Made by a program: the position numbers and the translations under genes. From Heliopora coerulea (Eukaryota; Cnidaria; Anthozoa; Scleralcyonacea; Helioporidae): a stretch of 64,000 bases of DNA. Each line of letters opens with the position of its first letter. Positions within the stretch are counted from its first letter, which is position 1. The notes beneath the pieces are model-generated. The model was not told the DNA's origin and searched no databases. It saw only the letters and a program-made list of their open reading frames with translations. The DNA is taken from the NCBI GenBank assembly GCA_030142905.1, contig JASJOG010000097.1:744001-808000 (forward strand), given 5' to 3'. Positions 43,001 to 54,889 of the stretch are shown here, one piece after another.

Positions 43001-46000
43001 ACAATTTGACAATAGGCAGCAATGGTCGAAATTAAATTTCGAAAACGATTTAACGAAAAAGCGCGCCGCTTCATCAGCAGTATGATATATACCAACATAT
43101 TTCCTTTTAGTTCAACTGTCACCACTGTGAGAACCACTTTGTCTTTGGGGCTGACCAGATATTTTGGTACTCAGATAACATCTCACCTTCATCCTCAGAA
43201 AAAGGATTTGTCGCGAAGATTGCTTAACTTCAATTGACAAGCCGGAACCTGTTTAGCAGCTTTTCGTTTCGATATTTCGAACAAAAACTGAATCTGCATC
43301 TGACAAGCTTAATGAACCGACAAATGTAGTGAATGTACCGACAAGTCCGACCTGGATGAAAAGTAGGGTGGGGCAACTGCTCTCCCCCCCTGCCTACGCT
43401 ATTGAGTCCTAGTAATTCTTCAGCCATTCTAAAAAACACGTTTCGTCGTTCAAAACCTATGCTTTCCCTCTGGACATTTCCCGTTCTTCTTTTCTTTCCT
43501 GTATTTGTCTGGTCTTATCGTACTGATGCAAAAACCGTATGTAGTGCTCCATTTCTGACAATCCTGTTACAAGTAAACCACCTGTTCATGAAACCAAATG
43601 TTTCCAAAACAATCTTTTTACAGTTGTTGTATGTGTGATAGAGGAACCCGTATTTCCATAGCAATGCTAAGTAGTGATGGATATTTAAGGTCACTATTTG
43701 GGAACTCCGGTGAAAACTTGCGGAATTGAGATTTTGATATCAAAATTAAACTCAGTTTGTGGCTAAAATATGGAAGGAAAAAAGAAGCATCCAACCTTGA
43801 TGAGAGAAATTCGTGAACTGGAGAAACGTTTAAGGAATATAGAAAAGGAACACAATAAATTACGTCGTGTTCGTAGTTCCTACGGCAGATCAGCTACTAA
43901 TCCACGACCATATCTTGCTGAGAGGATTTCTGCCAGGTTCAGGCCGCAGACGGCGCCCGAACAAGCTTTGATCAAACGGTTATTGAATAAAGAGTCGAAT
44001 TTTTCAGAAAGTGCTTCGTTAGATTTTGGTAGTTCTGCCAATGTCCCTGGCGAGATAGTTTCGAGGAACGAAGAAACTTTCTCAGCTTCTACTGGTGAAT
44101 GTGATAGGTTCACAAAGTTTCATGATTCAGGCTCGAAAATTGAACAAAGGTGGGATAAAGATTCACCTCCCAAGTCACAATTCAATAAGTCCGCGAGCAA
44201 GTATGCGACAGACGGCCGTCCTACTAGCGGAAATGAAGTTATTCGTGAACGAGCTTCGAGGAAAACATCGTCTAAAACCAGTTTTCGCAGTGCTTCCCTT
44301 CATATGTCAGTAAGAAGTACGAACAGCCACAAATCGGGAAGGTCAGACCTACCAAGCCACGAGATGACCCAAAAAATCGACCCTTGGGTTTGCAAATCCA
44401 TGCCTTTGCACCCTGAGAGGCAAAGCATTTACACTATGGTGATCCCTCCGGCTAGAAGTGCAGAAAAATCCAAAAACGATTGCTTCAAGAACAGTCAAGG
44501 CAAGAAAATTAACCCCAAAAACAGAATCCCATTTACCGACCTTCATTCCTACAAGCGTACTCTAAGATTTCAAGGAAATCCACGGAATGTTAACGTAATT
44601 CATACTGATGAGAATCCAGGAATAGAGTTGGAATTTCAACGATTAAAGCATTGTAGATACCTCCGAAATCCTGACTTTTCCACGAAGCGTCGACACGTAC
44701 ATGTACCAACGCATGTTAGTCAGTTGCCAAGGTTTGGTACTGATAACCACGGACTTTCAGGTCCAATTTCTCTTGGAAATGTTTAAAAATATATCAAGAA
44801 CTTCCGAACCTGTCTAATTATTTTATAAGGGGCGTTGGTGGAACAGTAGTTGTGTTTCACCTCTGTGACTAGGGTTTGATTCGGCTTCTTGCAGTTTGCC
44901 TGCTTGAAATTACATTACCTTGGTTACATATGAGAAGTGTAACGCAGTTTGGTTACTACGTTTTCCTCTTGTAGTAACTCTGGACCGGTGAGTGGTGACA
45001 CTTACTGTCCATCTCAGGAGAACAATTAAGCCTGTCAGAACTTTCCAATATTTATAAGTCATTACTGATAAAGAACGATGCTTACAGTTTTCCAAATGTA
45101 TCTATCGTGCATTTCACGTTTTGCGAATCATCTTCAGCTTTCTAACCAGATACGGCGTATTAAGGCTACAAAGAAAACGTTCAAAAAGTCTTTTCCCAGC
45201 CACATTTATGATTCATACTTGAAAAATGGTGAGAGCTGGGTTCTTTTTTGGTTAGGTCGATTCTTGCTTGCAATGGGCGAAAATTTACCGGTGAGATTTT
45301 CTACCGGCGAAGTGTTGAGCAATATCTAAGGAAATCATGACTTCGCGTTAGTTAATACCTGCATGCATTATTTCCCCCTCAATTGACAGCAGAGATACGG
45401 AAGACCACCATATTGGATAAATTTGGGAACAAGACAATGATGCCTGGATGAAAAGTTCAATGTCGTGGTCAAAGACCTCTCCAGTTTTGTCTCTTGTTTT
45501 TTTTTTAAAAAAAAAACGACAAAAAACCCTCAGTATAAAACAATTAAGGCAAAAATAAGAGCCGACTAATACCCGGAGAAACAGTTTTCCTGCTATACAG
45601 TTGATGAAAACAAATACAAAACAGTTTCCTAAACATTAATCCGACCTCAAAGTTCCCCAACAGACGGAAAATAGCCTGGGGAAAACAATTTTCCCCCCGA
45701 GCAATTTACTCAAAATGGTGGCGTTAAATTTGATCCCAATTTTCGGCCCCATGCACCCTCTAGTTTTATATCAACTCTGACTCAAACTTAGGTCCAAATG
45801 ACCGTGTGAGGGGCTGAAACTGATGTCCAAATAACAGTGTCGGGGACTGAAACTGACGTACAAGTGACGTCGTGGGGACTGAATTAACGTCCAAAAAGGC
45901 CTTCGTTTCCACCAATTTTGGCCTCACTTTTGGTTGATAGTCTGTGGTCCGGTTGTGGTTGAGCTAAGTGGTTTTATCTCAAACGTTTAAGTCCCATTTC

Positions 46001-49000
46001 CGTTTTTGAGAATCAGCTTGGAGGGCCTGGGTATTGCAGAAGTGATCACCAGGTGGCCAACGGACGAACGATAAAATAAAAAAAGTTCGCGATTTTGGAC
46101 CTCTGAATTTGATCCTTCGTTCTAAATAGCTTTACTGTTAAAATCTTTCAGATGCCTTTTAAAAACTGGACCAAGTGACTCTAAGTATAACTCGACGTTC
46201 GTGTGCCGATGGGACTACGATGGTACTGGGGAACAATATCAAATCTTAGCTGGACCTGTGTTTATCCTGGTGTACACACTCACTGGCATTCCTTTAGGGT
46301 TCCTTGGAGGCAGCAATAAACGATGTTATATCCTGGCATTCTGCGTGGTACTGTGGAGTTTGATGACGTTATTGTCAGGTTTTGCCACGAAGTACTGGCA
46401 GCTCGTTGTAACGAGGTTTATTTTAGGAATGGGGTAAGATTTTTATACAAGAACTAATTAATTGTGAAATGATATGGGGAGATATGAATCAAGAACCCTG
46501 TTCGTGGGTCACGATAAGGTGAGAAAAGTGGCATAATGACGCTTACCGAAGCCCTAGGGGAAGTTGATATCTGCCGCCCTCCCTGCATTTGTGGATGGCA
46601 ACATGCGGTATCTTACGATTTCAATAAGCTAGAGATATAGTTCGTTCTGTTAATACCACTGAACACTGGCGTAGTTATTACCACTGCCCATAGGTTTGAG
46701 GCGGGCGCAGGCACATAGCAATGAATTTACCGAGGGGGGTTACAGCCGAGCAAGAAGGTCAAGCTTTCTGGTAGGTGCGGGAACGCGGGCCCCCAGGAAG
46801 TTTGTGAATTCTTGGGTGCTTGATATGGCATTTCCTGCATCTTGGTTTATGATTTATTAAGCTTTAGCCCAGTAAGTAAAATATACAAGGGTCGGGACAC
46901 CACCATAGATCTCCCCAATTACAGTGGACCCTCAAAATGAAGTAACAATCTAACCTGCAATTACATCATAAAAGGTAAAAACTAAAGTATCAGCACAGGC
47001 ACTTTAAACCAACTATGAGCGCCCTCACAGTATGGCACTTAATACTTAACGATTTCCATGTCCTTGGATCTTCGACATCGTATACGCTGTTCATAGCATT
47101 AGTATAGTAATCAAGCAAGCCACTTTTAAACGCGGCTAAACTAACATTTACAGATCTTAAATCTTCATTAAGAGCAACTTTGCCCAGTTCTGACCCACAC
47201 CAGACACTGTTAGTGAAGATACATCTGTTGCACACCAAGTTTACAAATTATAATCAGTACTAATAAAGTGGGATATCCAATGACGTCAATCAAGTGCGCG
47301 ATTGGCTAGGGGCGTGCCCGGCCAGGCCCGGCCTTGGCTACGCCATTGCCACCGAACAATTCCCCCTACCCTACACCTATGGGCACATGCTCACCCTGCT
47401 CAAGCCTGGTTGCGCTACAAGGCACGAAAGTCAGCGAAGAACACTTGTACCTCACAGACATTTGAACGCGCGGCCGTCGAGTTGTTTTGTCCACGTTTAA
47501 TATATATTATCGTGCACTGCGATGCATCACTTGGAAACGAATCAGTGAGAAATTTCTTGTGTTGGAAGCAGCTTTAAAATATGACTGCTGTGCCCCAAAC
47601 AGAAGAAATTGGCTAAAAAGATTGCCCGTTACTCTCAGTGATGGGTCCTCTGAGGATCGAATGGGCCATGGTACCATCCAAGCTGTGTATGAGAAACACC
47701 GGTCATACAGTTGGGCGGTTTCAAAGCCCTAAACAGGTGTTTACATTCGGTCTCTAAATTTTAAAAAAAAGTTTTAATTTTCCTCATTCGAACAAACTGG
47801 TGCATCAGTGAACTGGGGGTTAAGTTCCTTTGATTACATACCTCTCAGTATGGGTTGAGATAAGGAAGGGTTGCAGTGAATATACAAGCTACATGTACAG
47901 CCTAAATGAGAGATCTACGGGCACAGTGTAATCTCAAAAACGACGACGCGTCCGTGGCCACAAGAGTGTCGCATGTCAACCAATTAAAGAGTGGTTGTAT
48001 CAATAGTGCTGTTTAATATAAGTTCAAAAAACTCATTGATAACTTTTGAGGAAAATAGAATGGAAAATAGTGACCATGTGGCGTGTTTATCTGAGATAAA
48101 CACACGTTTAGTTTTCTTGTCAAATTTTTGCGGCTCTGAAAACGTAAATTGTCCGGCTTTCTTCTTGAATTAGTGTATTTAGGGTTTCGTTTTTGAAGTC
48201 ATTTAAAAAGCTTGTAGTACGTGCTTTATTAGATCACAAACACTCCGCAATCATGTCGTGTTTTAAATATGATAAAGCACCACTGCTTTTATTTTAGATG
48301 TTAGAGACCGATAACACAATGCCAGCTTTAATGCTATCGAGTGCGTAGAACAAATCAAAACCCAATCATGGGAAGAATTACTGCTGAGCGTGGGACTTAA
48401 ATTGCTATAGCCAAGTACAAATCGATGACACCCTTTTGCGTAACTTTCCAATGTACACACAATCCATAAAATGCGGTAATGAAGACGTTATTTCTCCAAA
48501 GCGAAAGTGAATATTACTGAACCATGAACTTTTTGTTTTTTCAATTGAATGTGATCATGATGTAGGATCACAAAGTTGGCCTGCAGATAAAAATATCAGA
48601 CACTTGCATAGTCCTCTGACTACCCGGTTATACTTGTTCATTTGTAGTACTTTTAATAGAAATACAAACCGACTTCAGAATACTTTTATTCCTGTCATGT
48701 GCAGACTTAACCGTTAATTGTTTTGTTTTGGGGTTTTTCGTAATTTTGCTGTATGTTAATAGCAATTGCGTAAATGATGCAACACAGCCTTTTAGGCTGC
48801 TATGTAATTTCTCTAGTAAACCATTAAACCCAACCTTGATAGTTTTTGATATAGCGCAATACAAAAAGGCAAACTCGATTTTTATAGTACTAGCTTTTCA
48901 AAAAGGTTAAAGGTCCAACGCTGCGCGTTTATTATGGGACAATAGTGATGAAAGTCATCTTAAAAGCACAGTGAGCTGACAAGACTGCACAGTAATAGGT

Positions 49001-52000
49001 ACTCCGATGACGTAGGAAGATTATCCATTCGTCATCCATATGTATTTAGTTTATTTTTAACCCTCTTTGGTATATAGAGAAGCCGGATGTACACCGTTTG
49101 CAAGCAGTTTAATAGCAGATTATTTTGATGAGGTAAGTTAAATACTTGTGTCTAAATATTCTAATCCCAGTCTAGGTTTCAAGTTTTTTGGGTTTGTTTG
49201 GCAGGTAACAGAATGTTAAAGAAATTTCCGAGCGATATGAGTCGTACTTCCTAAATTATCAGCTTCTTCTCGTTTTTAGGGGCTCCGTGCGTCTGCTATG
49301 GGGGTTTACAACTGGGGTATTTACATCGGTTACAGTTTGTCGTACGCCCTCGGCAACTTTATCGTGGATGCAAACATAGATGACAAAGGATGGCGCTGGG
49401 TTTACTGGATTGCTGCTATTCCAGGATTCTTAATCGGACCTCTCATTTTTTTCACTGTCAAAGATCCAGTGCGGAGGGAAAGTAAACATCAACCCGCTTC
49501 GATTAATCGCCCGGTGAGTGTTTATAAAGTAAACTTGGGAGGTTGATCTGTCTGGTAACATGTCTGTCGATCTGTCTGTCTTTTACTGTCTGTGTCTTTC
49601 AATCTGTCTGTCGATCGATCAGTCAGTTAGTATGTCTGTCTGTCCGTCTTTGTTTTGCACCTCGTTCCATAAAACTCAGTTATCGTATTTTTCCGAATAA
49701 ACGCCGCCGTTCAAATGGATTCCTCTGCTCGAATAGACGCCCCCTAAGCTTGTGAATTTTTACTAAATGCCCCTCGCAAACAAACCCTTCTTCTCGAATA
49801 AGCGTCCCCCAAACAAGTACAGAGAAAAACTATTTTAGGATGACCTAATGGACGAGGATTAGTTTTCAACTAAACATACATTTTTTGACCAAAAACCAGC
49901 GTTCACGCTGTTTAATGTTTTCTACTCTTTCTTTTGTATCAATTTGCATGTAAATGATCATTATTTATTGATTTGTTGTAAATAAAGTTTATATTTTGCA
50001 AAAAATGAGTTGTTCTTTGAAAAAAATAGTTGGAAACATGTGATCGGTCGGCACTATATTCTGACCATAACATCTAATATGGCGTCGTACACGACGTGAG
50101 GTAGGAGAGTTGTGAATTAAAATTCACGTGTGTTTGGCCATTATATCACCATTATATGTCTTGATATGTTGAAATTTGGTTTTCAGACTAATTCGCGACC
50201 CAGATAATTCGCGGACCTGGTCCTTGGACCCCGATGTCCGCGAATTAAAGGGGTTCTACTGTACTGTCTGATTGTGATGTTGTAAAGTATATATTACATA
50301 AAAGAAATTACTATAGAGCACTCGGAGATTCTTTAGTAAAAGTAGTGGTAGAATTTTCTTCGTTAGGACTTTTCGGCTTTTGAAGAATAAACGCCTCTAG
50401 TCGAATAAACACCCCTCCAAAAGTGCAGAACTTTAACAGACGCCCAGGGCGCTTATTCAGAAAAATACGGTAATAATTATCCTTACGTGTTGAAGGTAGA
50501 TCGTCCAGGTAAGTGTAGTCGTGGGAAAGACTGTTGGTGACTGACGTTTTGACAGCCTCAGCAAGATGACTGCCTCTAAGGCCGTAGAAACGTCAGTTAC
50601 CAACAGTCTTTTTTAAGACTACTCCAACCTGGACTATCTACCGTCCACACGTACCGACTCTCCCGGGTTCAAAACCACGTGCTTTAATAATTATCCTACA
50701 AGAATAAGATAAACAGATTTCGTTTACCAAATGGTAATGGTCAGTATGTCGGTATAGGTAGATTACTTGTGACTCATGCAGCCATGCTCATTATACCTCA
50801 ATCAAAGAATCTCGTTAGTGTCTATTGTATGTGACCTCTCGCATAGCCATGGTACCTTTGTCTTTTGTATCTCAAGGGAATGATTGCCACCGATCTGTCC
50901 ACGGAACTGAAATCACATCGCCTACTTGTTTGGCGATTTGGTTCCTTCAGGTGCTATTTACAAAATGAGTGGCTGTTCTATATCCCGATATAGAACGGAC
51001 CCGAATTTTGTAAATTACATGTATTTAGAAAATGTTCTCTCAGCCGTCTTTAGAAGACTGTAAGAAGCTCCTCAACGAGAAAACAAGTAAAAATAAATCA
51101 ATTTTACGGCAGAGAACGCGAACAAAGAGCAGCAGAATATCTGTAAATGTGATACGTAAGGTGATTAATAAAATATCGGTGTCTGTAAATGTGATATAAA
51201 ACCAATGTTTTATTAAAAATTTTGGTATCTTTTCTTTTTTACAAACACTTATTAAACATTAATTTCTCCTGCATTTCCCTCATGAATCGTGGATAATTTT
51301 ATAGAAATATATTGATATACATACCTGACTTTACTAGTGTTCTGAAGTATACCGAATCAGATTTCATTTTAGGCACGCGAGGATGTTCGAATAATGATGA
51401 AATTTAGTGTGAAAGATGGGTTTTCTCTCGCTTACTGCGGATAAAACCGTTCGTATGGGTTGCAGGGTCAACGACATTCACTGAAATTTGTTTAGATTCA
51501 TATTTTTATTGCTTTTGCTTTTGCCAAATGCATGAAGCAGAAAATACAAGAACTAGGTATACCAGTGATATTGGCATGCTGTGAGCGTTACGTCAACCGT
51601 TACGAAAATTTCACGTCATTTCACCTGTGAAGAACCTATCGAATTGGAACATTTTCGCATATGAAATGTTTATTTACCATAAGTGTTCATTTCGCGTATG
51701 AAATGGGAGTTGCTTTTTTCGGATATAAAATACCTAATTCACATCTGGAATGAACTTGTTAAAAATTCCACATGTGAGACCTCGGTGTGCGAACCATGTA
51801 TTTTACATATGAAATGGAAGATTCAGATATGAAAATTAATTTCACAGATGAAATTTTCTTTTCACATATGGAATTGAAACAATTCGCACATGAAATTCTA
51901 TTTTCATATGTGAAATTGCATGTGAAATCTTTGTCAGGGAACACCGATCGTTTCTCATGTCGTCCTTGGCTATCACCAAGTTCATTCTGTGGTTAAACAA

Positions 52001-54646
52001 GATTACTGTACAAATAATGCCCCAGAAAAAGTTAAAGGACTAACAAACATGGTATTTCATTTAATTTATTCTAGTTATCATGGGAACAAGGTGGCTTGAT
52101 CTACATTCTTAAAATTTTCCTCAGTCCATCTCTGCTGATCCTTTGTATCGCTGGCTCGGTCCGCAACGCTGGTGGCTATGTGTGGGCCTACAACACTCAA
52201 CCTTACTTTGATAAATACTATCCTTCGGTTAACTTGGGCTACTGGATGTCGTGGATTCCTTTGGTTGGAGGTTCACTGGGTGTCGTACTTGGTGGCGCTA
52301 TATCCGACAAAATCATTAAGAACAGGGGACTTTATGCCCGAGTGTGGGTGCTGGTCTTCAGTCAGGTAAGGTTTATGTTTAACTTTCAAAGAGGAGAAGT
52401 ACACAGTCTGCTATCCAGAGGCTTCCCCACAAACAATCCACTCTCCTTCCCCGACAAAAATTGTGAATCATAATGATGACCGATGAACGCTCCTGAAGCT
52501 CAGCCTCGGAAAAACGATTTCGCAGCCCCAGACGAGGATCAAACCCACAACCGTCTGATGACAGCGGAGATACTCTTACCATTGAGCTACCTAGACTCAG
52601 ATGGCGAGCTGAGGCGGAAATTCGACTAGTATGTGCTGCCTACGTGGCAGCCACGATATATTAATAATGACATTTAAAGTGTACATAAACCCTCTGCAAT
52701 TTTCATTTTTTTGTACAGCGGCAGCAAAAAGAGCTGATAAGTTCTTTGACAATTTTTGATTTGGCACATTCGTTTTCGAGATAAATCAATTTAATTACAC
52801 CTACTTGCATGGGGCCTGGGACTCAGGAACATATATATTTCACACAACAAAGAAAACAACTGCGTTTTGATCACAAAGTTATCAAAAATGCTATTTCGTA
52901 GAATAGTCGCCATGTCAAGCTCGTACTCGGACTCCGACACGTATGAAAGCGTATCCTCTGGTTCTGGTTCTTTTAATTTGCATGGTTCCCAGGCCCTACA
53001 GCATTGAGAACTTTTGAGTTTATTTCAGGCGGGAAATTTAAAATTCGACTTTTTGGCTATATTTAAAGAAAGGTATCTCGGAAACAAATGGACTAAATGT
53101 AAAACTGTAAAAAGACATGCTAATCTGTTTTTCGTCCTCTTTCCAAAATCTAAAAATCGTGAAGGTTTATATGCACTTTGATGATATGTTTTACGCATGT
53201 GGGAGCTTAGAAATATTAAGGATGACAGAAGAACGTTTTTCAAGCTCATGCGTCAGGACAACGATTTTCTAAACCCCAGAAGGGGATCAAACCCGCAACC
53301 TTCTAATCATTATAAATATATCGTGGTTGTCACATAGGCAGCACATATACGTCGAACATACACCTTTGCCCGTCATATCAATCTCGGTAGCTCAATGGTT
53401 AGAGCATCTCGCTGATCATCAGGAGATTGGGGGTTCGATTCCCGTCTGGAGCTCAGGAATCGTTTTTTATGGGACATGAACTTGGCGACCGTTCATCTGT
53501 CGTCCTTGAAATTTCCAAGCTCCCACATGCGTGAAACATATCAATGTGTGAATTTTTCATTACTTTTGCCGTACATTTAAATAAGTATGTCATTAAGCTG
53601 ATTGAGGTCGGTGTGGACATGCTGAATCGAAGGGCATACTCTGGAAATTCTCAGGTCCACCTTTTTGTTCACTTTCATGTAGAATCACGGGCACAGCACA
53701 ACAGATATTTTGAATAGTCAAGAAGTAAGCCAGTTGGGGCGATTGGGTTCAATCTCTCAACCACGTCTGAATATTAATTGCTATAAAACAAAAGATTTGT
53801 GGCCTTTCTTAAACATGTCGCAGCTTCAATATCGCTCTTTCATGATTTTAAGCATAAAAATCCTGTAGAAGTGATAACTCATGGTCTCTGTCAATCACTC
53901 TTTCCCAGAAGGATGTCTCCCCTTGACGAGTAAGATTATTCGGTGTTTGCCGGATTATTAGACAGATCCTGCGGGGAGAGAGTCGAGGCAGCCAGTTTTC
54001 TTCTTGCTGACGCCATAATTTTGGTAGCACGTCCTGGTCTGTAGTCTGAATGCTCTATCTGCTGAGTACTACATCATTTTTACTCCTCGCTGACTTGTTA
54101 CCCCTTGCCTATTTCTTCTTTCTCATCCTCGGTGGATGAAGGCCACGTTTCAGTGCTGCGATGCAAAGGGATGTGGTGGAATTGGGGTTTTATTAATCAG
54201 TTTATTCCTACTTTCTTTTGTAGCTGTTTGGTGCCCCATTCGCAGCTGGGGCTCTGTTCCTTCACCCTCCTTATGCGTTCCTTAGTTTAATAGCAGCCAA
54301 CGTGATCGGTGAAATGTGGATTGGCGTTGCGTTAACGGTCGTTGTCGAGCTGGTGCCGTCTGACCTTCGGACGTCAGTCGTCGCCTATTACTTATTCATT
54401 ATCAGCATCATTGCAGGAAATGTTCCTCTTGCCGTACCCCCTTTGAAGGATGCTACCAAAAGTCTGCGCGTGGCCTTGTACCTACTCTACCCAGGCCTCT
54501 ACCTGGCAAGTTCTTTGTTTTTCTTGTGCACTCTCTTTGTCTTGAAGTGGGACGCAAAGAGAGCTAAGATGTTTAAAGGAAGGGAGTCATCACCTTTACT
54601 TTCATCAAGTAATAGCGATAAATATAACGCAGTCGAGACAGCATAA
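39813..54646 (+). CDS. Spinster-like MFS transporter, copy B; full gene span
   Basis: Six exons (39813-40066, 46152-46433, 49078-49132, 49280-49513, 52075-52365, 54224-54646) join in frame to 1539 nt, 512 aa. Exons 1-5 match copy A in length and phase. Same domain plan: [11 protein letters not shown] in TM1, a long loop with conserved cysteines and sequons (NYS, NKT, NST), [84 protein letters not shown], and ESSPLL at 493-498. The short tail ends NAVETA and probably represents the ancestral C-terminus. Function as for copy A: a predicted solute transporter, perhaps lysosomal, substrate unknown. Direct head-to-tail neighbour, 1.9 kb downstream of copy A. Confidence 0.9.
40067..41480. other. 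MFS B intron 1, first part
   Basis: No gene or clear repeat recognised; short open frames only. Confidence 0.5.
41481..41660 (+). other. Conserved intron-1 block 1 (copy B)
   Basis: Counterpart of 20071-20262: CCCAAAG, ACATGT and AAAGCTTTCAAAA blocks in the same order. Confidence 0.6.
41700..41790 (+). other. Conserved intron-1 block 2 (copy B)
   Basis: Counterpart of 20584-20675, with AAAGGTT/AACCTTT alternation and GGTTAAAATTTAACC kept intact. Confidence 0.65.
42235..42809. mobile_element. MITE-like element with 16-bp perfect TIRs
   Basis: ATACCGTAAAAGCTCT at 42235-42250 and its exact reverse complement at 42794-42809. Inside, a block of about 62 bp (TCTATTAAGCCC...TTAAAAATTAAATAAGCCCC) occurs twice in direct orientation, at 42269-42333 and 42731-42795. 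A TTTG run lies at about 42660-42690. Confidence 0.75.
43770..44786 (+). CDS. Intronless uncharacterised protein nested in MFS B intron 1
   Basis: A single open frame of 338 codons on the same strand as its host gene. I do not recognise the product. Residues about 8-42 are highly charged with heptad-like leucines (REIRELEKRLRNIEKEHNKL), a likely short coiled coil. The middle is Ser/Lys/Arg-rich and probably disordered (about 80-215). The C-terminal third is basic with scattered aromatic and proline residues (MVIPPARS, NRIPFTDLHSYKRTLRF). No signal peptide or TM helix. Length, normal codon texture and lack of repeats argue that it is real. A processed retrogene is possible, but no poly-A tract follows the stop; a SINE starts 43 bp downstream. 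Confidence 0.6.
   Translation: MEGKKKHPTLMREIRELEKRLRNIEKEHNKLRRVRSSYGRSATNPRPYLAERISARFRPQTAPEQALIKRLLNKESNFSESASLDFGSSANVPGEIVSRNEETFSASTGECDRFTKFHDSGSKIEQRWDKDSPPKSQFNKSASKYATDGRPTSGNEVIRERASRKTSSKTSFRSASLHMSVRSTNSHKSGRSDLPSHEMTQKIDPWVCKSMPLHPERQSIYTMVIPPARSAEKSKNDCFKNSQGKKINPKNRIPFTDLHSYKRTLRFQGNPRNVNVIHTDENPGIELEFQRLKHCRYLRNPDFSTKRRHVHVPTHVSQLPRFGTDNHGLSGPISLGNV
44829..45045 (+). mobile_element. tRNA-derived SINE, family 1, copy 2
   Basis: Same body as the 37003 copy (GTGACTAGGGTTTGATTC B-box relic, TTACCTTGGTTACATATGAG, CTCTTGTAGTAACTCTG, GGAGAACA). More diverged; lies directly behind the nested gene. Confidence 0.7.
45046..46151. other. MFS B intron 1, last part
   Basis: No gene supported; contains homopolymer runs (T/A near 45498-45520) and local duplications of GGGACTGAAACTGACGT type near 45812-45890. 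Confidence 0.5.
46152..46433 (+). CDS. MFS copy B exon 2
   Basis: Acceptor aatctttcag, donor gtaaga. TM2-TM4 to FILGMG; sequon NST in the loop. Confidence 0.9.
46434..49077. other. MFS B intron 2
   Basis: 2.6-kb intron with no supported gene. A GC-rich patch at about 47290-47480 stands out from its AT-rich surroundings and is open in two frames, but shows no recognisable domain. Confidence 0.5.
49078..49132 (+). CDS. MFS copy B exon 3 (55 nt)
   Basis: Acceptor ggtatatag, donor gtaagt. Encodes [18 protein letters not shown]. Confidence 0.9.
49280..49513 (+). CDS. MFS copy B exon 4
   Basis: Acceptor cgtttttag, donor gtgagt. TM5-TM6 and start of the central loop. Confidence 0.9.
49681..50474. 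mobile_element. MITE-like element with CGTATTTTTC ends
   Basis: Left end ATCGTATTTTTCCGAATAAA; right end reads, in reverse complement, ACCGTATTTTTCTGAATAAG. Internal GAATAAACGCC units recur near both ends. No coding capacity. Confidence 0.6.
50483..50656. repeat. Third foldback repeat with hammerhead-like centre
   Basis: Arms 50483-50549 and 50587-50656 are imperfect inverted copies (for example GACTGTTGGTGACTGACG against its complement). The centre reads CAGCAAGATGACTGCC... then GTAGAAACGTCAG, a variant of the motif in the 4627 foldback. Confidence 0.65.
51605..51945. repeat. Repeat built of TTCACATATGAAAT-like units, copy 1
   Basis: At least ten variants of CATATGAAAT or TTTCACATGTG in both orientations, beginning with AAATTTCACGTCATTTC. 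Copy 2 is at 54890-55350. The 51787-51996 open frame is an artefact of the repeat. Confidence 0.65.
52075..52365 (+). CDS. MFS copy B exon 5
   Basis: Acceptor tattctag, donor gtaagg. TM7-TM8 and second motif A. Confidence 0.9.
52471..52672 (-). mobile_element. tRNA-derived SINE, family 2
   Basis: On the minus strand: TAGCTCAATGGTAAGAG (A box), GGGTTTGATCCTCG (B box), CTGGGGCTG, AAATCGTTTTTCCGAGG. Upstream module GTGGCTGCCACGTAGGCAGC is shared with the copy at 53311. Confidence 0.75.
53208..53310 (-). mobile_element. tRNA-derived SINE, family 2, partial
   Basis: 3' two-thirds of the unit in inverted orientation to the next copy; B box GGGTTTGATCCCC on the minus strand. Confidence 0.65.
53311..53560 (+). 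mobile_element. tRNA-derived SINE, family 2, best copy
   Basis: Head module with GTGGTTGTCACATAGGCAGC, A box TAGCTCAATGGTTAGAGC, B box GGTTCGATTCC, then CTGGAGCTCAGGAATCG and CGTTCATCTGTCGTCC. Cloverleaf arms do not close, so it is tRNA-like and not a tRNA gene. Confidence 0.75.
53888..53965. repeat. Dispersed MITE-like repeat copy (MFS B intron 5)
   Basis: GGATGTCTCCCCTTGACGAG...CGGTGTTTGCCGG, family of 7501. Confidence 0.5.
54224..54646 (+). CDS. MFS copy B exon 6
   Basis: Acceptor cttttgtag. Last TM helices, KRAK, ESSPLL, and stop at GCATAA. No AATAAA found close downstream. Confidence 0.9.
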   Translation: MFGAPFAAGALFLHPPYAFLSLIAANVIGEMWIGVALTVVVELVPSDLRTSVVAYYLFIISIIAGNVPLAVPPLKDATKSLRVALYLLYPGLYLASSLFFLCTLFVLKWDAKRAKMFKGRESSPLLSSSNSDKYNAVETA

Positions 54647-54889
54647 ATTCTGACCCCTAGGTGGAATGAGCAACTTACTTTTCAGCTTACGGAGTTCTTT
54701 TTGGCTACAAACGAGGCACCGAGACTACAAGATACGTGTAAGAGGTTTGTCGGAACTCGTGACAGACTTTGTTTTCGTAAAGTTTTGAAGTTTTTCAGTG
54801 GAACAATATTTTTATTGCTTGTAAAATGAATACACTTATTATCACTGAGACAGAAGGGTAATTGCCGTCCCTTACTAAAATTTCAGGTT

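Noticed and set aside
45078..45329. 83-codon frame MLTVFQMYL...
   Set aside because: Overlaps nothing recognisable, no splice partners, and lies in intron 1 of MFS B next to a SINE.
47294..47732. Overlapping plus-strand frames in a GC-rich patch
   Set aside because: Two frames are open together, neither has a recognisable domain, and the patch sits in an intron of MFS B.
53384..53460. tRNA gene candidate
   Set aside because: A and B boxes are present but the acceptor stem does not pair and the sequence continues into a shared SINE body.
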